Origin: Chryseobacterium sp. MA9
Lineage (GTDB): Bacteria > Bacteroidota > Bacteroidia > Flavobacteriales > Weeksellaceae
DNA: 64,000 nt
Reading direction: 5' to 3'
Assembly (NCBI RefSeq): GCF_024399315.1
Contig: NZ_CP075170.1
Coordinates: 3,472,001 to 3,536,000, forward strand
Shown: in pieces, positions 51,256 to 60,298 of the stretch
Layout of the letters: each line of letters begins with the position of its first letter
Position numbering within the stretch: position 1 is the stretch's first letter
Notes under the pieces: model-generated
The model's database searches: none
The model's input: only the letters and a program-made list of their open reading frames with translations
What the model was told of the DNA's origin: nothing
Position numbers and translations under genes: made by a program

Positions 51256-52326
51256 ATGAGACCTAAAGAATTCTTACATTATACCTATGTTTTTCCTCTC
51301 CTTGCGGTAGGGTACTACTTTTCCGGACTGATGGGATCGGGAGTTCTTTATGATATTCTTGCAGGTGTTTTACTGATCGGAAGTGTATTGTCAGCAGTAC
51401 ACCATGCCGAAGTAGTGGCTCATAAAGTAGGGGAGCCTTTCGGAACTATTATTCTGGCCCTTTGCATCACCATTATTGAAGTTGCGCTTATCATCTCGCT
51501 GATGGTGGCCGGCGGAGATCAGGCGATCACGCTGGCCAGAGATACGGTTTTTGCCGCTGTAATGCTTATTCTTAACGGAATTCTGGGAATATGTATTCTT
51601 GTAGGCGGAGTTAAATATCATGAGCAGTTCTTCGCAAGAACCTCAGCAACTACTTATCTGGTAAGTATTGTTTCAATCCTGGTACTTACCCTTGTTCTTC
51701 CTAATTTTACTTCAAGTGTCAACGGACCTTTCTATAACGAAGCACAGCTTATTTTTATATCCATCGCATGTCTTGTTATTTACGGAGTTTTCCTAATGGT
51801 ACAGACTGTGCGCCACAGAAGCTATTTCATTGTTCCTGATGAACATCCGGAAGAGCATTATATTCCTTCTCTCACAAAAACACTGATCAGTTTTGCTTTT
51901 CTGGTGGTTTGTCTTGTTATTGTCGTACTTATGGCAAAAGGATTATCCGATACGATAGAAGGGATGGTACAAAGTCTTGGAGCTCCAAAATCCCTTGTTG
52001 GAGTGATTATCGCAGCCGTGGTGCTGCTTCCGGAAGGAGTTGCCGCCATCAGAGCAGCAAGAGCCAATCAAATCCAATCCAGTTTGAATCTTGCATTAGG
52101 CTCTGCACTGGCAAGTATCGGCTTGACTATTCCAGCGGTTTCCGTGGTATGTATCATGTACGATATTCCATTGGTTCTAGGCTTGGACAAAAAGGACATT
52201 ATACTGCTTTCTTTATCCGTATTTATTGTAATGCTTTCATTAAGCCGTGGAAAAACAAATGTCCTGTACGGAACTGTTCTATTGGTGAATCTGGCGGCTT
52301 ATATCTTTACAGTAATTGTCCCTTAA
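51256..52326 (+). CDS. Ca2+/H+ antiporter (ChaA/CaCA family)
   Basis: 356 residues with about 11 transmembrane helices and two internal repeats. Each carries the acidic exchange motif: GEPFGTIILALCITIIEVAL in the first and LLPEGVAAIRAARANQIQ with SLNLALGSALASIGLTIP in the second. It exports Ca2+ (or Na+/K+) against H+. It is a single gene with a 65-base gap after DUF6122. Confidence 0.92.
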   Translation: MRPKEFLHYTYVFPLLAVGYYFSGLMGSGVLYDILAGVLLIGSVLSAVHHAEVVAHKVGEPFGTIILALCITIIEVALIISLMVAGGDQAITLARDTVFAAVMLILNGILGICILVGGVKYHEQFFARTSATTYLVSIVSILVLTLVLPNFTSSVNGPFYNEAQLIFISIACLVIYGVFLMVQTVRHRSYFIVPDEHPEEHYIPSLTKTLISFAFLVVCLVIVVLMAKGLSDTIEGMVQSLGAPKSLVGVIIAAVVLLPEGVAAIRAARANQIQSSLNLALGSALASIGLTIPAVSVVCIMYDIPLVLGLDKKDIILLSLSVFIVMLSLSRGKTNVLYGTVLLVNLAAYIFTVIVP

Positions 52327-52388
52327 TAAGAAGGAAAGGCTAGGATAAATAAATCCCCGAAATTTCGAACCTTGTATCCCGTAACTCA

Positions 52389-52769
52389 CTAAAGTCTTCT
52401 CGCTAATTCCATCTTGAAAGCCATAAGCTTTGCAATGTTTTCGGATTTGTAGATCGCCATATCTGCATTTTCTCCTACAAAGTTTTCTTCAATAGTAGTA
52501 CGCCAAAGCTGAAGCCATCGGTCAAAATGTTTCTGTTCCATAGCCTGTATCTCATTAATCGGGAAATGAACACCCATTGGATTTCCTTTATAAGACATCT
52601 GCCCGAAAAGGATGGATTCCCAGAAAGAATACATTTTAGGAAGGTGTTTATCCCAATCTACTTTAGCAACTTCATTAAAGAAAAATCCTATAGTTTCATC
52701 TTTAATCACCTTTGTATAAAATGAGTTGACAAGGTGTTCAATGTCCTCTCTTGACTCCAGTTTTTTCAT
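52389..52769 (-). CDS. Group III truncated hemoglobin
   Basis: 126 residues with the 2-on-2 globin pattern of group III: LVNSFYTKVIKDETIGFFF, HLPKMYSFWES and a proximal His in MEQKHFDRWLQLW, with a Lys-Ala-rich C-terminal helix. It binds O2, NO or H2S-type ligands; its exact role in flavobacteria is open. It is convergent with the Ca2+/H+ antiporter gene. Confidence 0.92.
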   Translation of the reverse strand: MKKLESREDIEHLVNSFYTKVIKDETIGFFFNEVAKVDWDKHLPKMYSFWESILFGQMSYKGNPMGVHFPINEIQAMEQKHFDRWLQLWRTTIEENFVGENADMAIYKSENIAKLMAFKMELARRL

Positions 52770-52841
52770 ACCTCAAATGTACTCCAAAATCAAATTAAAA
52801 CTCAAATGAATCAATTGATAAAATTCATCAAAACAATATTT

Positions 52842-52849
52842 TATCTTTG
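52842..52849 (+). promoter_or_regulatory. Candidate -7 box for the Kir-channel gene
   Basis: TATCTTTG matches TAnnTTTG, 84 bases before the ATG. A TTG at 52815-52817 is 24 bases upstream, slightly beyond the usual range. Confidence 0.5.
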
Positions 52850-52875
52850 CACCAGAAACGGTAAGAAAGCAGATA

Positions 52876-52895
52876 AGCAAATTCCCCAATTTGCT
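52876..52895 (+). promoter_or_regulatory. Hairpin in the Kir-channel gene leader
   Basis: AGCAAATT pairs with AATTTGCT (8 bp) around CCCC, 27-52 bases after the presumed -7 box and 38 bases before the start codon. It could be an RNA structure or an operator. No T run follows, so it is not a terminator. Confidence 0.4.
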
Positions 52896-52933
52896 GTTGT
52901 AATTTAAGCTGTTCAAAAATAAATGCTATAAAA

Positions 52934-53905
52934 ATGACAAGAGGATTCAGAAAAAAGATCCGTCAGAAAAATGCGGAGAACAGTGGCTTCGGGACTAATG
53001 CATCCGGAAGATTTATCAATAAAGACGGTCTTCCGAATGTTCAGAGAAGAGGAGTGAATGTTTTTAACAGGCTAAGCTGGTATCATACCATGCTGAATCT
53101 TTCTTCATTTCGCTTTATCTCTTATTTAGTCATAGCGTATATTCTTATCAACCTGCTTTTTGCAATGATCTATTACCTGATTGGTGTAGAGCACCTGACC
53201 GGAATTGATAAAAGTGATCCGTTGAACGAATTTATCGACGTCTTTTTCTTCAGTTCCCAGACCTTCACAACAGTTGGATATGGAAGAATTGCTCCGGTGG
53301 GATTTTTGGCCAGCCTTGTGGCTACTTTTGAAGCTTTTTTGGGATTGCTTACCTTTGCCATAGCAACAGGTCTTTTTTACGGAAGATTTTCAAGACCAAG
53401 AGCATACCTAAGGTTTTCTGATATTGCAGTTATTGCTCCTTTTCAGGACTCTCCGGCATTGATGTTCAGGCTTGCTCCTTATAAAAATAATGCGCTGACA
53501 GATGCTGACGTCATCCTTTCGGCAGCTATTGAAGTCATAGAAAACGGTGTTGCTAAAAGTAATTTTTACAGACTTGATACCCAAATGAGCAAAATCAATA
53601 CATTAGCACTCAACTGGACTGTGGTGCATAAAATTGATGAAAACTCTCCGTTTTACGGCTTTTCCGAAGACGATTTTAAAAATACGGACATTGAGCTTAT
53701 TGTACAGGTGCGGGCATTTGATGAAGTATTTTCAAATACTGTAGTTCAACGGTCCTCCTATACCACCAGAGAAATTGTATACGGAGCTAAATTTGTTCCG
53801 ATGTATTATCCTAGCAAAGAAAACCTTACAACGGTCCTGGATCTCGATAAAATCAATGAATATAAGAAAGAAGGTCTTCCGGATTTTGTAAGAAATAATG
53901 AATAA
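52934..53905 (+). CDS. Inward-rectifier K+ channel (KirBac-like)
   Basis: 323 residues: a cytosolic N-terminus (1-58), the first transmembrane helix (about 60-84), the pore with the K+ selectivity filter TTVGYGR (Thr113 to Gly117), a second helix (about 125-150) and a C-terminal cytosolic domain of beta-strands (155-323) with IRK-type pieces such as SRPRAYLRFSDIAVI. It conducts K+ inward. The gene abuts the YkgJ gene. Confidence 0.93.
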   Translation: MTRGFRKKIRQKNAENSGFGTNASGRFINKDGLPNVQRRGVNVFNRLSWYHTMLNLSSFRFISYLVIAYILINLLFAMIYYLIGVEHLTGIDKSDPLNEFIDVFFFSSQTFTTVGYGRIAPVGFLASLVATFEAFLGLLTFAIATGLFYGRFSRPRAYLRFSDIAVIAPFQDSPALMFRLAPYKNNALTDADVILSAAIEVIENGVAKSNFYRLDTQMSKINTLALNWTVVHKIDENSPFYGFSEDDFKNTDIELIVQVRAFDEVFSNTVVQRSSYTTREIVYGAKFVPMYYPSKENLTTVLDLDKINEYKKEGLPDFVRNNE

Positions 53906-54394
53906 ATGAATTTAGATTTTTATAAAAAACAAGCAATACAAAAGCAGAAAGAACATAAGAAATTTCTGGACGGATTAAAGAAAAAACCGCCCAAAAACCT
54001 TGATTATATTGTGCAGGAAACCCATGATGAAGTTTTTAATGAAATAGACTGTTTACAATGTGCGAATTGTTGTAAAACAACCGGTCCTTTATATACTGAA
54101 AAGGATATTGAACGTATTGCCAAACATCTTCGTATGAAGTCTGCAGATTTTGAAGCTAAATTTTTAAGGGTAGATGAAGATAATGATAAGGTATTGCAGA
54201 ATCTGCCATGCTTTTTCCTGAACAACGATAATACCTGTTCTATCTATGAAGTAAGACCAAAAGCATGTCGTGAATATCCACACACAGACAGGAAGAAAAT
54301 TTACCAGATTAACAATTTAATGCTGAAAAATACGGTTATCTGCCCGGCTGCATTTGAATTTGTGGAAAAAATGATGAAGAATATAGCGAAGTAG
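53906..54394 (+). CDS. YkgJ-family cysteine-cluster protein
   Basis: 162 residues with eight cysteines in the family pattern: CLQCANCCK, CFFLNNDNTCSIY, RPKACREYPH and CPAAFEF. It is predicted to bind Zn or an Fe-S cluster. The start directly follows the K+ channel stop, so the two genes are probably co-transcribed. Function unknown. Confidence 0.9.
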   Translation: MNLDFYKKQAIQKQKEHKKFLDGLKKKPPKNLDYIVQETHDEVFNEIDCLQCANCCKTTGPLYTEKDIERIAKHLRMKSADFEAKFLRVDEDNDKVLQNLPCFFLNNDNTCSIYEVRPKACREYPHTDRKKIYQINNLMLKNTVICPAAFEFVEKMMKNIAK

Positions 54395-54589
54395 TTTTGT
54401 AAGCAGGGGTTTAAGGTTTTTCAACTGAAATAAACCTCTAGCTTCCAGCATCACTCTTCCGGCTCAATTAATTGAAATATTTTTGTAAAATCCTCTTAAA
54501 TAATCATAAAGTACGTTAAATAAGCCTTTTACGCATAATTTTATAAATGAAGCTTCGTTTAAGTTAAACAATCATTTAAATATTACATT

Positions 54590-54892
54590 ATGAAAAAGTT
54601 ATTTTTAACGGCAGCGTTTACATTAGTCGGAGTAATCGCAGTATCAGCACAATCAACACCACAAAAGCCGGCCGATACTTCTACTAATAATCCATCGACA
54701 ACTCAAACCCAACAACCGAATACACAGACTACAAGTCCTTCGGATTCAAAAACTCAACAGGAAAAAACACCTGCTACTACAATGGAAACTGCTCCTGCAA
54801 CTGATCCAACTGTAAGTACAACACCTACAGATGCTACAAAACCTGCAGATGCACCTAAGGAGGAAAAGAAAGACAAAAAGAAGAAAAAGTAA
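54590..54892 (+). CDS. Secreted Thr/Pro-rich low-complexity protein, 100 aa
   Basis: A signal peptide ends at VSAQS (about 21). The rest is nearly all Thr, Pro, Gln, Ser, Ala and Asp, finishing in a Lys-rich tail (KEEKKDKKKKK). Such disordered, potentially O-glycosylated proteins occur at Bacteroidetes surfaces. It begins with the TTACATT leader seen elsewhere and ends in a strong terminator. Function unknown. Confidence 0.75.
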   Translation: MKKLFLTAAFTLVGVIAVSAQSTPQKPADTSTNNPSTTQTQQPNTQTTSPSDSKTQQEKTPATTMETAPATDPTVSTTPTDATKPADAPKEEKKDKKKKK

Positions 54893-54916
54893 AGTACTTT
54901 AGCAAACACTAGTCGG

Positions 54917-54943
54917 AATCCTGAAATCTTGTATTTCAGGATT
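54917..54943 (+). terminator. Intrinsic terminator after the Thr/Pro-rich gene
   Basis: An 11-bp perfect stem (AATCCTGAAAT with ATTTCAGGATT), a 5-base loop and eight Ts. The 3' arm and T run overlap the last codons of the convergent DUF1801 gene. Confidence 0.9.
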
Positions 54944-55304
54944 TTTTTTGATCAATTTCCTCTGCTTTAAACCGGAGGATCTTATTGACTAAGTCCAGCG
55001 GGAGATCGCCAGAAATCGGAAACTGTACAGCTCCTTTGGAAAATGTATATTTTCTTTCCTTAAAATCCGTTTCAAAATGACTGATCCCTTCAGCTCCGGG
55101 ATAAAAACCAATGTGTTTTTTATACCCGGCAAAATAAACCAAAGGCTTTCCTTTATACCTGAAAGCAGGCATCTGATATCCAATATATTCTTCCAGATCA
55201 GGAACCCGTGAATGGATGGCTTGCCTCAGTTCAAGCAGTTTTTCCTGTACTTCTATTGGGAACAGAAGAATATATTCATCAATATTTTTAAAAGTGTTTT
55301 TCAT
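54936..55304 (-). CDS. DUF1801-domain protein (YdhG-like)
   Basis: 122 residues from the start at 55304 (MKNTFKNIDEY). The start at 55355 is rejected, since its extra residues would be encoded by a hairpin and T run. The DUF1801 pieces are seen: EEYIGYQMPAFRYKGKPLVYFAGYKKHIGFYPG and FSKGAVQFP. It is a cytosolic family with no settled function. Its final Lys-Lys-Ser codons lie inside the T run of the convergent terminator. A terminator-like hairpin lies 16-40 bases upstream of the start. Confidence 0.85.
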   Translation of the reverse strand: MKNTFKNIDEYILLFPIEVQEKLLELRQAIHSRVPDLEEYIGYQMPAFRYKGKPLVYFAGYKKHIGFYPGAEGISHFETDFKERKYTFSKGAVQFPISGDLPLDLVNKILRFKAEEIDQKKS

Positions 55305-55320
55305 GATATAAAAATAAAAA

Positions 55321-55345
55321 AAAGCGCTGCATATAGCAGCGCTTT
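55321..55345 (-). terminator. Terminator-like hairpin just before the DUF1801 gene
   Basis: A 10-bp perfect stem (AAAGCGCTGC with GCAGCGCTTT) around ATATA with a long T tract on the minus strand, ending 16 bases before the ATG at 55304. It may be a second terminator for gdhA or an attenuator for DUF1801. Confidence 0.8.
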
Positions 55346-55398
55346 CTCCTTTCACTTTTTACTTTTTTCCCATTATCCCGGGAACAGGCTATATCAAA

Positions 55399-55425
55399 AA
55401 AGGTCGGGAATTTTTCCCAACCTTT
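55399..55425 (-). terminator. Intrinsic terminator after gdhA
   Basis: AAAGGT-GGGAA pairs with TTCCC-ACCTTT with one internal mismatch and a short loop. A T run follows on the minus strand, 11 bases past the stop codon. Confidence 0.8.
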
Positions 55426-55435
55426 GTTTTCTCTG

Positions 55436-56794
55436 TTACACAACTCCTTGAGCCAACATTGCTTCTGCTACCTTTACGAAGCCGGCAATATTTGCACCTT
55501 TTACGTAGTTTACATAACCGTCTTCGTCTTTTCCGTAGTCTCTACAAGCTTTGTGGATACCAATCATGATTTCCTTTAATCTTGCGTCAACTTCCTCAGA
55601 AGTCCAGTTAAGACGGATAGAGTTCTGAGTCATTTCTAATCCTGATGTAGCAACACCTCCAGCGTTGGAAGCTTTACCAGGAGAGAATAATACTTTATTA
55701 TCTAAGAAATAGTTGATGGCGTCTAGTGTAGAAGGCATGTTAGCCGCTTCCGTTACACAAACACATCCGTTTTCAACTAGTTTTCTTGCATCATCTAAAT
55801 CTAATTCGTTTTGAGTTGCAGAAGGGAATGCAACATCACACTTCACATCCCAAGGACGTTTTCCAGCATGGAATTCAGCAGAAGGATATTTTTTAGCATA
55901 ATCTTCAGCTCTGTTGTTTCCTGAAGATCTAAGCTCTAATAAATAATCAATCTTTTCTCCGCTGATACCATCTTTGTCGTAAATGTATCCGTCCGGTCCA
56001 GAGATTGTTACTACTTTAGCGCCTAGTTCAGTTGCTTTTTTGATAACTCCCCAAGCTACGTTTCCGAAACCTGATACCGTTACTGTTTTACCCTGGAAAT
56101 CCTGTCCGATAGTCTTAAGCATCTGCTCAGCGAAGTATACCACACCGTATCCCGTAGCTTCAGGACGGATTAATGAACCTCCATAAGCAAGACCTTTTCC
56201 TGTAAGAACTCCAGTAAACTCATTTCTGATTTTCTTGTACTGTCCGAATAAATATCCGATTTCTCTTGCTCCTACACCGATATCTCCGGCAGGTACGTCT
56301 GTTTCAGGACCAATGTGCTTGCACAATTCTGTCATGAAAGCCTGGCAGAAACGCATTACTTCCATATCAGATTTTCCTTGTGGATCAAAATCTGAACCTC
56401 CTTTACCACCTCCCATTGGAAGAGTTGTTAAAGAGTTTTTGAATACCTGTTCGAAAGCTAAGAACTTAAGAACTGATAAGTTTACAGTAGGGTGGAAACG
56501 AATTCCTCCTTTGTATGGTCCAATAGCAGAGTTCATTTGAATTCTGAAACCTCTGTTAACCTGAATTTCTCCTTTGTCATCAACCCATGGAACTCTGAAA
56601 ATAATAATTCTTTCAGCTTCAGCCATTCTTTCAAGCAGCTTCATTCCGGTATATTCTTTTTTAGTAGCAATGAATGGAATTACGGTTACGGCAACTTCTT
56701 TTACAGCCTGTAAAAATTCCGGTTCGTTAGGATTTTTTGCTTCAATTTTTGCAATAAACTCTTGGATTTTCTGGTCAATATTATATTGTTCCAT
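55436..56794 (-). CDS. gdhA: NADP-dependent glutamate dehydrogenase
   Basis: 452 residues, the size of the hexameric bacterial NADP enzyme. It makes glutamate from 2-oxoglutarate and ammonium. The substrate-binding strand (GPYKGGIRFHP), the catalytic Lys in MGGGKGGSDFDP, and PAGDIGVGAREIGYLFG are visible, with a Rossmann GFGNVAWG in the second domain. The promoter is at 56821-56850. It is a single gene. Confidence 0.96.
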   Translation of the reverse strand: MEQYNIDQKIQEFIAKIEAKNPNEPEFLQAVKEVAVTVIPFIATKKEYTGMKLLERMAEAERIIIFRVPWVDDKGEIQVNRGFRIQMNSAIGPYKGGIRFHPTVNLSVLKFLAFEQVFKNSLTTLPMGGGKGGSDFDPQGKSDMEVMRFCQAFMTELCKHIGPETDVPAGDIGVGAREIGYLFGQYKKIRNEFTGVLTGKGLAYGGSLIRPEATGYGVVYFAEQMLKTIGQDFQGKTVTVSGFGNVAWGVIKKATELGAKVVTISGPDGYIYDKDGISGEKIDYLLELRSSGNNRAEDYAKKYPSAEFHAGKRPWDVKCDVAFPSATQNELDLDDARKLVENGCVCVTEAANMPSTLDAINYFLDNKVLFSPGKASNAGGVATSGLEMTQNSIRLNWTSEEVDARLKEIMIGIHKACRDYGKDEDGYVNYVKGANIAGFVKVAEAMLAQGVV

Positions 56795-56820
56795 ATATTA
56801 AGGTTGAATATTATTGTCAA

Positions 56821-56850
56821 CAAATTTAATTTTTTTTTCAAGATTCACAA
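56821..56850 (-). promoter_or_regulatory. Promoter of gdhA
   Basis: The minus strand has TTG (56848-56850), a 19-base spacer and TAAATTTG (56821-56828), the Bacteroidetes arrangement, 26 bases before the ATG. Confidence 0.65.
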
Positions 56851-56984
56851 CACTGTATTTCAACTTTGTTAAAAATTAAATAATAATGTTTCGTAATATT
56901 ATTAAATTGATAATTTATGTTCAAATTTTATTAAAAATGAAATGTTATGTGTGAAATAATGCAATATTAAGAAATCATTAAATC

Positions 56985-58094
56985 TTAAATCGCGATGAAT
57001 TGCCTCCCGGAAAATGATTTTACTTTCCCTAAAAGTTCCAATTCCAAAATTATTGGTAAGATTTTGTGGGTGGGAATATTAATTTTCTGCGCCAGATCAT
57101 CCAGAGAAATCTGAGGTTGGTCTTTAATAGATTGATATGTTAAATACTGATTGTCAGATAATTGTATGGAGGTCTCGCTATAAGGAAATAACTCTTCAAT
57201 TTTTTCTTTAGGATTATTAAATCCCAACATGTTTATAAGATTTTTTATGGTAGAAATGGCTGTCGCTTTATTATGGAAAATCAGCTGATTACATCCCTGA
57301 CTGCAGGTGTCTGTAATTTTTCCAGGAAGGGCAAAGACATCACGGTTATAATCATTGGCGAAAGAGGCAGTGCTTACAGATCCTCCTCCAAAACCGGTTT
57401 CCACCACAATGGTTGCGGGAGACATTCCTGCTACAATTCTATTTCTCTGGATGAAGTTTTCACGGTCTGGTTTTTGGGAAGAAGTGAACTCTGTGATTAA
57501 TGCCCCTCCTTCCTCCAAAATTTTCTCTGAAAGTTTTCTGTTTTTTGATGGATATAAATATTGGAAACCATGTGCAAGAACTGCTACAGTAGGTTTTTGA
57601 TGAAGAATAGACTGTTCATGAACCTCTTTGTCAACACCCAAAGCGAGTCCGCTCACTGATGTATATTTTGAAGATTGAGTTGCTTCAAAGAAGTCTTCAA
57701 TAAATTTTTGGCCATAGCCCGTCATATTTCGGGTTCCTACGATACTTACTTTTGACTGTGTATCATCAATCTTTCCTTTCTGATAAAGAATAGCGGGTGC
57801 ATCATTACATTCATTAAGCAGTAAAGGAGTTTCACTAAGATGCTTTAGTCTGATTCGGATATTATTCTTTTCGCAAAAATTTAATTCTTCTTCTGCGAAT
57901 TCCAAATGAGACTTATTTCCAATATCTGAAACTGTTTTTTGTCCAATTCCTTCCAGTTTTTTGTACTCTTTCTTTGCTCTTTTCCATGCTTCCTGAGCAC
58001 TTCCAAAAGTATGAACAAGTTTATGAAAATGAATATCGCCTATCTGGCTGCATTCGCGGAGGGCGATTGCATAAAAGTATTCTTCGGAGATCAT
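56985..58094 (-). CDS. dprA: DNA-processing protein DprA
   Basis: 369 residues. An N-terminal helical region with an HhH-like KLEGIGQKT precedes the Rossmann-like DprA fold (about 115-300; VSIVGTRNMTGYG, VSGLALGVDKEVH, GGALITEF, RNRIVAGMSPATIVVETG, FALPG). A short winged-helix end follows (about 315-369). DprA loads RecA onto incoming single-stranded DNA in natural transformation. It follows the rhomboid gene by 34 bases on the same strand. Confidence 0.95.
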   Translation of the reverse strand: MISEEYFYAIALRECSQIGDIHFHKLVHTFGSAQEAWKRAKKEYKKLEGIGQKTVSDIGNKSHLEFAEEELNFCEKNNIRIRLKHLSETPLLLNECNDAPAILYQKGKIDDTQSKVSIVGTRNMTGYGQKFIEDFFEATQSSKYTSVSGLALGVDKEVHEQSILHQKPTVAVLAHGFQYLYPSKNRKLSEKILEEGGALITEFTSSQKPDRENFIQRNRIVAGMSPATIVVETGFGGGSVSTASFANDYNRDVFALPGKITDTCSQGCNQLIFHNKATAISTIKNLINMLGFNNPKEKIEELFPYSETSIQLSDNQYLTYQSIKDQPQISLDDLAQKINIPTHKILPIILELELLGKVKSFSGRQFIAI

Positions 58095-58128
58095 GTGTGT
58101 TTTTTTTCAAATGTAGTGAAATAAGTTT

Positions 58129-58896
58129 TTATCTCTTCCTTAATTCATCCAAATGATCCCAGATATCATCTCTTTTTTTATAGGGAAGTTCCATAAAGTC
58201 TTCCGGATGATTTTCCTTGTATTCCTGCCACAGCTTATCATCCTTTTCACTATAATAATTAGGGAATTCCCAAATGAATTTTTTCTTTTTTTCTCCAACA
58301 TTTTTAAAAGCAAATGCAATGATACTACCCACTACGGCCCCGGAAAGATGGGCCTGCCATGAAATTTTACTGGGTTCCTGCATATTGTAGAACAGTTCTT
58401 CAGGAAGCATTCCCCACACTAAACTTCCATAATACAGCACAACTAGCATTGAGATGGTAAGAAGTTTTGTATTCCATTTAAATACCCCGCTGAAGAAAAG
58501 GAAAAAAGCAAGAACATAGACTACACCGCTGGCTCCGATGGTACAAGTGTACATATATTCACCGGAGAGAATATCAATAGGTGGAAGAAGCCATACTAAA
58601 AGTCCTGTTGCCAGCCAGCCGATAATAAAAACCTTATTCGCCACTAAAGGGTAAAACTGATAGAGCAAAAACATAAGTGCAGCTATTGGAATAGAGTTTC
58701 CTATAATATGATCAATATTTCCATGCAAAAGAGGGGAGGTAACTATCCCCAGCAGTCCTTCAGGCAAAAGCGGTATAATCGCTCCAAAACAGCTTTGAAA
58801 AAATCCCTGCATTTGTAAAAAATATCCGAGCCACATTGCAGAAAGCATCAGCAAAGGGTATATAATCGCTCTTTTGGAAATTGCATTTTTAAACAT
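58129..58896 (-). CDS. Rhomboid-family intramembrane serine protease
   Basis: 255 residues with six transmembrane helices. The catalytic pair is Ser123 in GASGVVY and His183 in AHLSG, with HGNIDHIIGN in the second helix region. It cleaves single-pass membrane proteins within the bilayer. A charged cytosolic tail (195-255) is long for the family. It is likely co-transcribed with dprA. Confidence 0.93.
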   Translation of the reverse strand: MFKNAISKRAIIYPLLMLSAMWLGYFLQMQGFFQSCFGAIIPLLPEGLLGIVTSPLLHGNIDHIIGNSIPIAALMFLLYQFYPLVANKVFIIGWLATGLLVWLLPPIDILSGEYMYTCTIGASGVVYVLAFFLFFSGVFKWNTKLLTISMLVVLYYGSLVWGMLPEELFYNMQEPSKISWQAHLSGAVVGSIIAFAFKNVGEKKKKFIWEFPNYYSEKDDKLWQEYKENHPEDFMELPYKKRDDIWDHLDELRKR

Positions 58897-59116
58897 GAGG
58901 ATTTTACGTCAAATCAAAAGCCAATGATAAATTTCGGAAAATTTGGCGATGAATTAATTCCTATCCATTTGATTTTAAGACAAAAGGTGTCAAATTTATT
59001 TTCAAACTTATTATTTTGGCATTGATTTTATAGAGATATCTTATTGTTAGACAATGAAACTTTAATGAATTAGGATTCTTTAAAGCTGAATTTACCTTTA
59101 AAAAAAATTATATTAA

Positions 59117-59124
59117 TATTTTTG
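59117..59124 (+). promoter_or_regulatory. Candidate -7 box for the first DUF3078 gene
   Basis: TATTTTTG matches TAnnTTTG, 20 bases before the ATG at 59145. Confidence 0.5.
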
Positions 59125-59144
59125 CATTGAAAATTATTTGAATA

Positions 59145-60071
59145 ATGAAGAAGTTTTTATTGATTCTTTCCTTTTTTATGGGGATTTATGCAAGTGCACA
59201 AGAAGATTTAAAGAAAGATTCTGTTGTGGTAGACACAGTAAAATGCTGGTCAGTGATAGGAAAAAACACATTAATGATTAACCAGGCAGCCTTTTCAAAC
59301 TGGGTAGGAGGTGGAGCTAACAACGTAGGATGGCTTGCCGGTGTCAATTACAACCTTACATATGAAAAAGACAAAGATCTTTGGGAAAATATCATTATTC
59401 TGGGTTATGGACAAAATGATACCAAAGGATTAGGAATAAGAAAAACTCAGGATGTTATCAATGTTTCTACCAACTATGGGCGAAAATTTTCAAAAAGCTG
59501 GTATTTCTCTTCGGGAGCGGGATTACAATCTCAGTTTGCAGCAGGATATGAAGACGGAAATAATCCTGAAGCTAAAAAGATCTCAAATTTTATGGCCCCA
59601 GGTTATCTGAACGTCGGGATGGGGATCACATATAGACCGAATGATGATCTGACGGTAACTTTGCGTCCTATCAACGCCAGGTGGACCTTTGTACTGGACA
59701 AGGATCTTCAGGTGGCTGGAAGCTATGGTTTGAAAAGTGATGGTGATTCTTCTCTATTACAGTTCGGTTTCCTGGGAACGGCAATTTACAAGCTGAAAAT
59801 AATGGAAGATATTTACTTGACGAATACCGCTTCGGTCTTCTCAAATTACCTTGACCGTCCGGACAGATTGGTTCTTGCTTATGGAGCTCTGTTGAACCTG
59901 AAAGTAAACAAATATATTTCATCCAATGTAACAGTTGACCTGTTGTATGATCACAATCAAATCGAAAAAACACAGCTGAAACAAACCCTTGGAATCGGAT
60001 TCGCTTATACCATTGATAATGGGGTGAAACGCTCTGACCGTAAAGACAGTCAATGGTGGATTAAAAAATAA
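59145..60071 (+). CDS. DUF3078 outer-membrane-type protein (copy 1)
   Basis: 308 residues: a signal peptide ending ASAQ (about 18), then a DUF3078 beta-rich domain with LMINQAAFSNWVGGGANN, WLAGVNYNLTYEKDKDLW, INVSTNYGRKFSKSW and a final YDHNQIEKTQLKQTLGIGF. The alternating pattern suggests an outer-membrane barrel. It is a tandem paralogue of the next gene, which keeps a 59-bp identical DNA stretch. Each copy has its own promoter and terminator. Confidence 0.85.
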   Translation: MKKFLLILSFFMGIYASAQEDLKKDSVVVDTVKCWSVIGKNTLMINQAAFSNWVGGGANNVGWLAGVNYNLTYEKDKDLWENIIILGYGQNDTKGLGIRKTQDVINVSTNYGRKFSKSWYFSSGAGLQSQFAAGYEDGNNPEAKKISNFMAPGYLNVGMGITYRPNDDLTVTLRPINARWTFVLDKDLQVAGSYGLKSDGDSSLLQFGFLGTAIYKLKIMEDIYLTNTASVFSNYLDRPDRLVLAYGALLNLKVNKYISSNVTVDLLYDHNQIEKTQLKQTLGIGFAYTIDNGVKRSDRKDSQWWIKK

Positions 60072-60094
60072 TATAACTACATTAATGCTAATAG

Positions 60095-60122
60095 AAAAAC
60101 ACGTCAGAAATGAGGTGTTTTT
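60095..60122 (+). terminator. Intrinsic terminator after the first DUF3078 gene
   Basis: AAAAACAC pairs with GTGTTTTT around a 12-base loop that can extend the stem by two pairs. It is followed by more Ts. Confidence 0.65.
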
Positions 60123-60275
60123 TGTTTTTAAAATACTGTTATTTTAAGTAATTTTAAGTTCGTAATGGATATAGGTTATCTTTAAATTGCTTGTTTTCAT
60201 AGTGTTATGAGGCTAAAATCAATTATGTTAAATTCATTTTAAAGTGAATTTTCTTCCGGCGTAAATTATTATTTA

Positions 60276-60283
60276 TACATTTG
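60276..60283 (+). promoter_or_regulatory. Candidate -7 box for the second DUF3078 gene
   Basis: TACATTTG matches TAnnTTTG, 15 bases before the ATG at 60299, so the leader is very short. Confidence 0.55.
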
Positions 60284-60298
60284 TAATAAATCATTATT

